Assembly (NCBI RefSeq): GCF_016811075.1
Contig: NZ_JAFBGL010000007.1
Location: 186,001 to 250,000, forward strand
Source: Oceaniferula flava
GTDB taxonomy: Bacteria > Verrucomicrobiota > Verrucomicrobiia > Verrucomicrobiales > Akkermansiaceae
Direction: 5' to 3'
Length of the DNA stretch: 64,000 bases
Shown: piece after piece, positions 55,295-64,000 of the stretch
Numbering within the stretch: position 1 is the first letter of the stretch
Layout: each line of letters begins with the position of its first letter
Made by a program: the position numbers and the translations under genes
Notes under the pieces: model-generated
Database searches by the model: none
The model's input: only the letters and a program-made list of their open reading frames with translations
Told to the model about the DNA's origin: nothing

Positions 55295-56104
55295 ATGTCC
55301 ACACACACCTTACCCTTACTGCTTGCACTTATCTCTGCGCCTTGTCTGTTGGCTCAGAGTGTTGCGAACCTGGATTTCAGCTACGCGCACGGCACAGTCA
55401 TTGATGAGCAATACGCACCGCTCGGTATCACCATCAGCGTCAATGGCGGCCAGAACATCGGCATCGTCTACGATTCTGAACTCGGTGGCATCAATGGAGA
55501 CAAGATCGATGGTGCGGACAATGATCTCGAACGCCTCTCAAGCGCGGGCAACCCCACCGGCTGGGATGGTGGTAACCTGGGCACCGACTACAATGCCGGC
55601 GGCCTGCTAATCATTCAGGAAAATGCCGCCCTAGCCAGCGCTCCAACCTATGGCTCTGGGGAAAACCAAATCACTTCTGCGAGCAACTACAATCCGGACG
55701 ATAACGCCAGCGGCGGCACCATCTCCTTCGACATCAACGAAAACCTCTTCGACTACCACTACTTCAGCGTCACCCTTGCGGACTTTGAAGAGGACGGCCT
55801 GAGCTATTCCACCACCCTCTACGGCATCAATGGCACCATTGAGACATACAGCTTTTCCGATTTCACTGATCCCACCAACCCCCGATATGATGCCAGCATC
55901 GTTGGTGGCGACAATTTCATCAACTCTCTGCCCGAACTCTCCCTCAGCACGGGTGAGAAACTGAGCCAAGTGGACATCAAGTTCGACAACTCCAGCGGCA
56001 GCGTCAGTGGCATTGTTTTCAGCCAGTATCCTGTGCCGGAACCATCCAGCATCACCCTGCTCGGCCTCGGTGCCATGGGCTTACTGCTCAGACGTCGGCG
56101 CTAG
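55295..56104 (+). CDS. Secreted PEP-CTERM domain protein
   Basis: 269 residues from the ATG at 55295; the TTG at 55283 is less likely. Signal peptide 1-21 (LLLALISAPCLLA). The C-terminus reads VPEPSSITLLGLGAMGLLL then RRRR, the exosortase sorting tail. The body is Asn/Asp/Gly/Ser-rich and beta-sandwich-like. It is not closely similar to the other PEP-CTERM protein at 1576-2295 outside the tail. A tandem repeat and palindrome upstream suggest dedicated regulation. Confidence 0.86.
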   Translation: MSTHTLPLLLALISAPCLLAQSVANLDFSYAHGTVIDEQYAPLGITISVNGGQNIGIVYDSELGGINGDKIDGADNDLERLSSAGNPTGWDGGNLGTDYNAGGLLIIQENAALASAPTYGSGENQITSASNYNPDDNASGGTISFDINENLFDYHYFSVTLADFEEDGLSYSTTLYGINGTIETYSFSDFTDPTNPRYDASIVGGDNFINSLPELSLSTGEKLSQVDIKFDNSSGSVSGIVFSQYPVPEPSSITLLGLGAMGLLLRRRR

Positions 56105-56164
56105 TTCGCTGATTTCTCTAAAATCTTCCGTGTATTCCGTCGCGTCCGTGGTTAAAAAATCCAC

Positions 56165-57544
56165 GTGACCAGTCATGAGCTAAGCACCCGCCTCGGCACG
56201 CTTCTACGCGCCGATCAGATTTCCACCGCCGATGAGGTTCGGGCCGAACACGGCACCGACAAGTGGCATGCCTCCGCGCTCCCGGACGTCGTCGTCTTCG
56301 CCGAGTCCACCGAGGACGTGGTGGCGGTGATGAAGTTTGCTTCTGAAAATAAGATCCCGGTCTACACCCGCGCTGCCGGCACCGGTCACACCGGCGGCTG
56401 CGTGCCGGTCCACGGCGGTATCCTGCTCTCCGTGATGCGGATGAATCGGATTTTGGAAATCAATCCGTCCGACGGAGTCTGCGTCACCCAGCCGGGAGTC
56501 ATCACCGGCGAGCTGCAAAATGCCGTCCGCGAACACGGCTGGTATTACCCGCCCGATCCGGCATCGCTCAAGGAGTGCAGCATCGGCGGTAACATCGCTA
56601 CCAACGCCGGCGGCCCGCGCTGCCTGAAATACGGCGTCACTAAGCAGTATGTGCTCGGCCTCACCGTGGTGCTGGCGTCAGGTGAGATTTTGAAAACCGG
56701 CGGTCGCTGTCACAAGAACTCCACCGGCTTTGACCTGACCTCTTTGATCGTCGGCTGCGAAGGCATGTTAGGCATCGTCACCGAGATCACCGTGCGACTG
56801 ATCCCGCACCCGCAGACCCGCGCCATGCTCGGTGCCTCGTTCCCCGATTTCACCGCCGCCGCTGCCGCCGTGCAGGCCATTCTCGACTCCGGCACCCTTC
56901 CTTCCGCGCTGGAAATCACCGACGGCTTCACCATGGCCGCCGCCCGCGATTATCTCGGAGCCGATAAATTACCGCCCGGTGACGCCTACCTGATGATCGA
57001 GATCGATGGCAACGTCGAGACCGTCGCCCGCGAGCTGCCGGCCCTGCACGATTTCCTGCTGGAGCACCAAGCCCTACGGATCGATACCGCACCGGACGAA
57101 CCCTCCTGCGAACGCATCTGGCAGCTCCGCCGTGACTTTTCCTACTCCCTGAAACACACCGGCCTGACCAAGCTCAACGAAGACATCGTGGTGCCACGTT
57201 CCAAATTGGTCGATCTGGTGAACTTCGCCCAGCAGCTGCAGGCGGACACCGGCATCCCGGTCGCCTGTTTCGGCCACGCCGGCGATGGCAACATCCACAC
57301 CAACATCATGGTCGACAACTATGCGGATCCAGCGACCAAAAAAGTCGCCGACGCCGCGCTGGACCGACTATTCACCTGGGTCATCGAAAATGGCGGCGTC
57401 ATCTCCGGCGAGCACGGCATCGGCCTGGCCAAGAAACCCTGGATTCGCCAAGCACTGGGGGAGGTTTCTATCCAAACCCACCTTGCGGTTAAGAAAGCCT
57501 TAGACCCTACGAACATTCTAAACCCTGGGAAGTTTCTCGACTAA
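56165..57544 (+). CDS. glcD: FAD-linked oxidase, GlcD/D-lactate dehydrogenase type
   Basis: 459 residues starting at a GTG. The FAD-binding PCMH domain spans about 30-215 with YTRAAGTGHTGGCVPVHGG and CSIGGNIATNAGGPRCLKYG. The C-terminal oxidase domain has GHAGDGNIHTNIMVD and ends SGEHGIGLAKKPW with KKALDPTNILNPGKFLD. It oxidises glycolate or D-lactate. glcE and glcF are not adjacent, so D-lactate dehydrogenase is the main alternative. Confidence 0.92.
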   Translation: MTSHELSTRLGTLLRADQISTADEVRAEHGTDKWHASALPDVVVFAESTEDVVAVMKFASENKIPVYTRAAGTGHTGGCVPVHGGILLSVMRMNRILEINPSDGVCVTQPGVITGELQNAVREHGWYYPPDPASLKECSIGGNIATNAGGPRCLKYGVTKQYVLGLTVVLASGEILKTGGRCHKNSTGFDLTSLIVGCEGMLGIVTEITVRLIPHPQTRAMLGASFPDFTAAAAAVQAILDSGTLPSALEITDGFTMAAARDYLGADKLPPGDAYLMIEIDGNVETVARELPALHDFLLEHQALRIDTAPDEPSCERIWQLRRDFSYSLKHTGLTKLNEDIVVPRSKLVDLVNFAQQLQADTGIPVACFGHAGDGNIHTNIMVDNYADPATKKVADAALDRLFTWVIENGGVISGEHGIGLAKKPWIRQALGEVSIQTHLAVKKALDPTNILNPGKFLD

Positions 57545-57560
57545 ATCATAGGACTGATAA

Positions 57561-59801
<2,241 letters not shown>

Positions 59802-59944
59802 GGCATGCCTGGCCGCGTGATGCGCACACGGGGCCAGCCGAGAGCTTGCCAAGCTCTCTTCCTCTCGGTTTCAAAGGAAGTTTCCATGTCACAAACTTGA
59901 GTTCTCAGCCGGCGGAACCTCCGTTAGGCTGCTTGGGTAACTTT

Positions 59945-61612
59945 ATGAAAATCCCACACTTAGCTCTTGCTCTCGCCCTGTCGATCAAGGGGATCTGCGC
60001 CCCCTCCGTTCCGAAAGATGAATTTTTCAAAGTCGAAACCCTGGTTGAGGGCCTGGTGGACGCCATGGAGATCACCGTGCTGCCGACCGGTGATGTCTTT
60101 ATTGCCGAGCGGACCGGAGCGCTGAAATGGTATTCTCCGAAGACCGGTGAGACCAAGGAAATCAAGAAGTTCGAGGTCTCGGTGAAAACCAAGAAAGGCA
60201 CCTCGCGTGAGACCGGCTTGCTCGGCATCACCGCCGATCCCAATTTCATGAAAAACGGATGGTTCTACGTGTATTACTCACCGAAAAGCCCCGAGGTGCA
60301 CCGCCTGTCGCGCTTCACCTTCAGCCAGGGCAAGGTGAAGGACGAAAAGCGGATGCTGGAAATCCCCCAGTCGCGTAAAGAAGGCGTCTGCCACGAAGGC
60401 GGATCGTTGGCTTTCGACAGCAAAGGCAATCTCTTCCTCTCCACCGGCGACAACGCCGCGCCATTCCCCGCCAAAGGTTACCCACCGCTCGACGAGCGCA
60501 AGGGACACGAACACGAAAACTCCCAACGCAGCGCCAGCAACAGCAACGACCTGCGCGGCAAGGTGCTACGCATCCGCCCGACCGCCAACGGTGGCTACAG
60601 CATCCCGTCCGGTAACCTCTTTGCCAAAGGCACTGCCAAGACACGGCCGGAAATCTACGCGATGGGCTGTCGGAACCCGTGGCGGATCGGCGTCGACCAG
60701 CGCACCGACTACCTCTACTGGGGCGAAGTCGGCCCGGATGCCCGCAAGAATACCAGCCGTGGTCCACGCGGTTACTGTGAGATCAACCAAGCGAAGGAAC
60801 CCGGCAACTTCGGCTGGCCCTACTTCGTCGCCGATAACCAGGCTTACGCGCGCTACGATTTTGAAAGCAAGAAGACCGGCGACAAATTCATCGCCACCGC
60901 GCCGGAAAACGAATCCCGCCTGAACACCGGACTGAAAACCCTGCCGGCCGCCCAAGAGCCGCTGTGGTTCCAGCCACGGTCCTGCTACTGCGCCGGCCCG
61001 GTGTATTACTACGATGACTTCAGCAACTCCGCCGCAAAACTGCCCCGCGGACTCGACGGCTGCCTGATCACCTACGATTGGAACAACGGCCGGATGCAGC
61101 TCACCAAGCTGGACAAGGAGGGCAACATGGAGTGGAAGGAAGACTGGCTGCACAGCAAGAAATTCATCCACCCGTCAGATGTCGAACTCGGCCCGGATGG
61201 CAGCATGTATGTGCTGGAATACGGCTCGAAATGGTACAACGGCAAGAACGGCAAACTCAAGCGTGTCACCTTCACCAAGGCCGGTGATCAGGTGGTGAAA
61301 AACGATGGCCTGGACCCTCGACTCGAAGGTCTCAAGAAAGACCACCCCGGCACCCAGCTGCTGGCGAAGTCGACCTGCCTGTCCTGCCACCAGACGCAGG
61401 AAAAGTCCGTCGGTCCGAGCTACTCCGATGTCGCCGATCTCTATCGCGACAAAGAAAACGCCGCTGATTTACTGACGCAGAAGGTCATGAAAGGCGGCGT
61501 CGGCGCCTGGGGCAAAGTCCCGATGCCACCGAACCCCCAATACAACGAAGAGCAGGTCAGCCAGATGGTGGACGCCATTCTCTCGCTGAAGCCGGGCGGA
61601 CACAAAAAATAA
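59945..61612 (+). CDS. PQQ-type sugar dehydrogenase fused to cytochrome c
   Basis: 555 residues from the ATG at 59945 (signal peptide MKIPHLALALALSIKGICA; the frame from 59846 is rejected). A six-bladed propeller of the glucose/sorbosone dehydrogenase family (VLPTGDVFIAERTGALKWY, GLLGITADPNF, LFLSTGDNAAPF, GCRNPWRIGVD). A C-terminal monohaem cytochrome c domain (about 470-555) has CLSCH as the haem site and Met in KVPMPP. Likely a periplasmic enzyme passing electrons to the respiratory chain. The sugar substrate is unknown; members with this fusion are abundant in Verrucomicrobia and Planctomycetes. Confidence 0.9.
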   Translation: MKIPHLALALALSIKGICAPSVPKDEFFKVETLVEGLVDAMEITVLPTGDVFIAERTGALKWYSPKTGETKEIKKFEVSVKTKKGTSRETGLLGITADPNFMKNGWFYVYYSPKSPEVHRLSRFTFSQGKVKDEKRMLEIPQSRKEGVCHEGGSLAFDSKGNLFLSTGDNAAPFPAKGYPPLDERKGHEHENSQRSASNSNDLRGKVLRIRPTANGGYSIPSGNLFAKGTAKTRPEIYAMGCRNPWRIGVDQRTDYLYWGEVGPDARKNTSRGPRGYCEINQAKEPGNFGWPYFVADNQAYARYDFESKKTGDKFIATAPENESRLNTGLKTLPAAQEPLWFQPRSCYCAGPVYYYDDFSNSAAKLPRGLDGCLITYDWNNGRMQLTKLDKEGNMEWKEDWLHSKKFIHPSDVELGPDGSMYVLEYGSKWYNGKNGKLKRVTFTKAGDQVVKNDGLDPRLEGLKKDHPGTQLLAKSTCLSCHQTQEKSVGPSYSDVADLYRDKENAADLLTQKVMKGGVGAWGKVPMPPNPQYNEEQVSQMVDAILSLKPGGHKK

Positions 61613-61640
61613 TGGCGACCGCGCATTCACGATCGCCATT
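61605..61640 (-). terminator. Terminator of the interrupted thioredoxin-like gene
   Basis: AATGGCGA (61611-61618) pairs with TCGCCATT (61633-61640). On the minus strand the stem is followed by ATTTTTTGTG. It overlaps the stop codon of the convergent sugar dehydrogenase gene. Confidence 0.72.
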
Positions 61641-61659
61641 ATCTTGAAGCTTCCATCGA

Positions 61660-62733
61660 TTAGCGCCTTCTCCGTTGCGGGCGCTCGTCGATTTTTCCGT
61701 CACCGTCGCGGTCTTCGCCCCAGGGCATGTTGTCCTCATACTTCACCCCCTCGGCCCGCCCCTTGCGCACGTGAGTGGCGTAGACCTTGCGTTTTTCCGA
61801 GGAGGCAAAGGCCTGGTTCGCCTTGCCTAAGGCCGCTCTGATTTTCTCCGCCTTCGTGTCCAAGGGAAGCTCGGCGAGCACCTTGCCGGTCTGCCCGAAC
61901 TCGCCGGACTGGATGATGAAGATGCCGGTTTTGTTTTTGTCGCCCTCGATCACCTTGCTCCACTCGGCGTCCACCTTGTCGGCAAAATCGAAGTGGTATT
62001 TCCCGATGACTTCCTTGTGGTTGGCGACCTTTTGCATGCTTTTCTTCAGTGCCTCGCGCTGCTTCAGAGGAGCCACGGTGAAGACGAACAAGCGCTGATC
62101 GCCCGAGCTGATATTCAGCCCCTGCTTGAAGCTATTGAAATCTTCCACCACGGCATGTTCGGCACTGGCTTTGGCCGGGTATTGCTTGGCAATCTTGGTC
62201 ATGGCGGCCAGCACGGCAGCATTTTGTGCCTTCTCCTCGGCACCGCCAGCCTCAGGCCGACCACGGATGCCGAAGCCCATCTGCGGACTTCTGCCAGTGC
62301 GTGAGAGCTGCGTTTTCCCATCGGGTGCCAGCACACAGAAGGCGGTATTTTCAAAGCGACCATTGAGGAACTTGCGCACCATGTCCTGGTTCTCCTTGCT
62401 CTCGAATGACTCAATGCGCACACAGACGAAGGCGCGGGAGGCGGCGATAAATGCTTGGGTTGCGAACAAACTGTTCTGCGTTTTCGAGTAGCCCGGTCAG
62501 AACACGCCGGAAATGCCATCGCACTGCGCGGCGGCGGCCATGAAGAAGATCGGGCGCTGGCTGCGTTTTGCCTCGGCCACTGCCGTATCCCAGGTGGCAT
62601 ACCACATCACGCCGGAGCTTCCCATTTCCTGCTGACTCGCCCCCAGATCCATCGGTCTCGGCCCTTGGGCACATGCCGCACCGGTCAATGCCAGCACGGC
62701 GGTGAATTTGATCATTGCTGTTTTCATCATCAT
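61660..62733 (-). CDS. Exported thioredoxin-like protein with one in-frame UGA (possible selenoprotein)
   Basis: Two open stretches, 62733-62500 and 62496-61660, lie in the same frame and are separated only by a TGA at 62497-62499. Read through, the product has 357 positions including the UGA. A signal peptide is followed by WYATWDTAVAEAKRSQRP and IFFMAAAAQCDGISGVF, a thioredoxin-like start with C71, then the UGA at codon 79, then PGYSKTQ. The C-terminal domain includes ENTAFCVLAPDGK, VFTVAPLKQREALKKSM and an Asp-rich end (GEDRDGDGKIDERPQRRRR). Possible readings are Sec insertion, a recent nonsense mutation, or a sequencing error. The family is not identified. Start: any of several ATGs between 62733 and 62715. 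Confidence 0.75.
62462..62499 (-). other. Candidate SECIS-like hairpin downstream of the in-frame UGA
   Basis: After the UGA (62499-62497), 24 bases precede a loop AGUUU (62472-62468). GAAC/GUUC arms close it, extended by a GC/GC pair across a bulged A, and GGG near the UGA can pair with CCC beyond the stem. The loop distance and a G in the first two loop positions fit the general bacterial SECIS rules. The stem is short, so chance is possible. Confidence 0.4.
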
Positions 62734-62880
62734 TTATAAACCATCCACGCTGGCTGCAGTCTCGTGTTCTTTTGTTAAGAATGGGTAAATCCTCACCAGA
62801 TCCTCCGCAGGAAGTGGAAAATCTGTGCATCATGACACTAAGTTTTTGCCAAGCACCACCCGTGTGACATACTGCCGCGC

Positions 62881-63480
62881 ATGAAAGGATCTGTGATTTT
62901 AGCGATGGCCGCCACGGCCCTGCTTCCCTTGTTACTCAACAGCTGCGGCAGCAGTGGTGGCGGCAGTGTCTCTGAGAACCGATCCAACCGCGGCTTCAAC
63001 CCGGGCGTTGGCCCCTTCGACAGTCGGGGTAATTACGTCGAAAAATGGGCCGATGACAAAAGTAAAGGCCGCTGGTGGCGTAGCTCCAGCGTCAGGGAGT
63101 CCGCCGTGGCGAAAACGGAGACCAAGAAACCGACCACACCCGCCGTGGCCCCTCCGGTCATTGCCTCCAATGTCACCCCAAGTCCTGCCGCCGCCTCACG
63201 CCCCACGTATCAGCCACGCCCACCCGTTGGCACCTCTCGCCCGACCCCCACACCGCGCCCCAGACCGGCGGTTGTTTCCAAACCCAAGCCAAAACCGAAA
63301 CCGGTGGCTCGCACCAAACCCAAGAGCAAACCACCGATCCGTCACGTGATCAAAAAAGGCGACACCCTCTACGGTCTCTCACGCAAATACGGCACCAGCG
63401 TCACCGCCATCCAGCGCGCCAACGGCTTGAAAGGCACCAATCTCAGAATCGGCAAAAGCCTGCTGATTCCCCGCTATTAA
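62881..63480 (+). CDS. LysM-domain lipoprotein
   Basis: 199 residues. Lipobox LLNSC (Cys 22) predicts lipidation. A Pro/Lys/Arg/Thr-rich linker (about 75-150) leads to a C-terminal LysM domain (about 152-198: HVIKKGDTLYGLSRKYGTSV, then RANGLKGTNLRIGKSLLIP), which binds peptidoglycan. Likely an envelope protein anchoring the outer membrane to the wall or helping wall remodelling. Divergent from the thioredoxin-like gene, with 147 bases between them. Confidence 0.92.
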   Translation: MKGSVILAMAATALLPLLLNSCGSSGGGSVSENRSNRGFNPGVGPFDSRGNYVEKWADDKSKGRWWRSSSVRESAVAKTETKKPTTPAVAPPVIASNVTPSPAAASRPTYQPRPPVGTSRPTPTPRPRPAVVSKPKPKPKPVARTKPKSKPPIRHVIKKGDTLYGLSRKYGTSVTAIQRANGLKGTNLRIGKSLLIPRY

Positions 63481-63616
63481 GCGCTTGGGATAGTCACCGA
63501 AACAAGCGCGCAAGCTGACCAGCCACCTCCCCGCGGGGGAAAATCACACCCGCCTGGGGGCATCCCCAGATATCCACTCAGCATTTTCACTTGCTAGCTG
63601 CCTCATTTACCAATAC

Positions 63617-63630
63617 TGTTCATGTGAACG
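63617..63630. promoter_or_regulatory. LexA-type SOS box
   Basis: TGTTC-ATGT-GAACG lies 4 bases upstream of the start codon of the Y-family polymerase. It matches 9 of the 10 fixed positions of TGTTC-N4-GAACA, the LexA motif described for Verrucomicrobia. Position overlapping the initiation region suits repression. Confidence 0.65.
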
Positions 63631-63633
63631 TAT

Positions 63634-64000
63634 ATGGATTTGAGCGCACTATTTGTTGATTTCGATGCCTACTTCGCCTCGGCGGAGCAGCACATGAACC
63701 CGCAGCTTCGCGGCCTGCCGGTGGGCGTGGCGCCGGTGCTGGCGGAGAGCTCTTGCTGCATTGCCGCCAGTTACGAGGCGAAGGCACACGGAATCAAAAC
63801 CGGCACCCGCGTCAGCGATGCCCGCAAGCTCTGCCCCGGCATCCAGATTGTCGAGGCGCAACCGGCGCGCTATGTCGAGCTGCACCACCGCCTCGTCGCC
63901 GCGGTGGAAAGCTGCATCCACGTCGAGGCCGTGCTCTCCATCGATGAGATGTGGTGCTGGCTGCCCTACAACCTACGGGAAACCGAGACCGTGCTCAAGA
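63634..64000 (+). CDS. Y-family (translesion) DNA polymerase, 3' end outside window
   Basis: 122 residues are visible. Palm motifs: VDFDAYFASAEQ (D9, D11), AASYEAKAHGIKTGTRVSDARKLCPG, and the catalytic LSIDEMW (D104, E105). This is related to DinB/UmuC; the usual SIDEAY reads SIDEMW here. The LexA-type box directly upstream suggests induction by DNA damage. The subfamily (Pol IV, UmuC, ImuB) cannot be fixed from this part, but the catalytic acids are kept, unlike in ImuB. Confidence 0.88.
   Translation, partial: MDLSALFVDFDAYFASAEQHMNPQLRGLPVGVAPVLAESSCCIAASYEAKAHGIKTGTRVSDARKLCPGIQIVEAQPARYVELHHRLVAAVESCIHVEAVLSIDEMWCWLPYNLRETETVLK

Overview
The window looks like chromosomal DNA of a Verrucomicrobiota bacterium (Verrucomicrobiales-like). 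The evidence is two proteins with C-terminal PEP-CTERM sorting tails, a DUF5069 protein, a clustered mcsA-mcsB-clpC, an SOS-type box of the TGTTC-N4-GAAC kind in front of a Y-family polymerase, lpxK (so lipid A and an outer membrane), and A/C-rich start-codon leaders that mostly lack a Shine-Dalgarno sequence. The DNA is GC-rich, genes are tightly packed on both strands, and I see no rRNA, tRNA, CRISPR array, phage or complete insertion sequence.

Layout. 1-6.0 kb: a leftward, truncated ribonucleotide-reductase small-subunit homologue with a degenerate metal site, a 0.73 kb non-coding stretch, a PEP-CTERM protein and two von Willebrand-A proteins. 6.1-12.0 kb: recJ-recG, a glyoxalase, an XylR-like AraC regulator and a small membrane protein. 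12.0-16.7 kb: an inverted-repeat element, then clpC-mcsB-mcsA (protein-arginine phosphorylation and Clp proteolysis). 16.8-21.0 kb: a beta-hydroxyacid dehydrogenase, a DUF5069 protein, and an ECF sigma / anti-sigma / secreted protein / DUF1573 cluster. 21.1-28.7 kb: a zinc-ribbon Pro/Gln-rich membrane protein, dnaE, a small secreted protein and an ankyrin lipoprotein. 28.8-39.2 kb: galK, a PAS-PP2C phosphatase, two hydrolases, a CBM9-like protein, a DUF1287 protein, holA, a half-size TSUP permease, two HAD phosphatases and trmO.

39.2-43.8 kb is a metal-uptake operon on the minus strand: binding protein (znuA), an unknown anchored protein, ATPase (znuC), permease (znuB) and an outer-membrane porin with a His/Asp/Glu-rich loop whose start codon overlaps the znuB stop. 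A palindrome resembling a metalloregulator operator lies just upstream, and a decayed second porin tail lies just downstream. 43.8-53.3 kb: gluQ, lpxK, rph, a pseudopilin-like protein, DUF456, gdhA, an enoyl reductase, a His-rich secreted peptide, a CAP-domain protein, tadA and rpe. 53.3-64 kb: a secreted metzincin-like protease with an NPCBM module, a second PEP-CTERM protein, glcD, ligA, a sugar dehydrogenase fused to cytochrome c, a thioredoxin-like protein interrupted by one in-frame UGA (possible selenoprotein), a LysM lipoprotein, and the start of a Y-family polymerase behind a LexA-type box.

Most notable: the R2-like protein with Glu/Arg pairs in place of metal ligands, the in-frame UGA gene, the zinc operon with its coupled porin, and a hexamer (TGTTAG) that recurs far more often than expected and drives use of rare codons.
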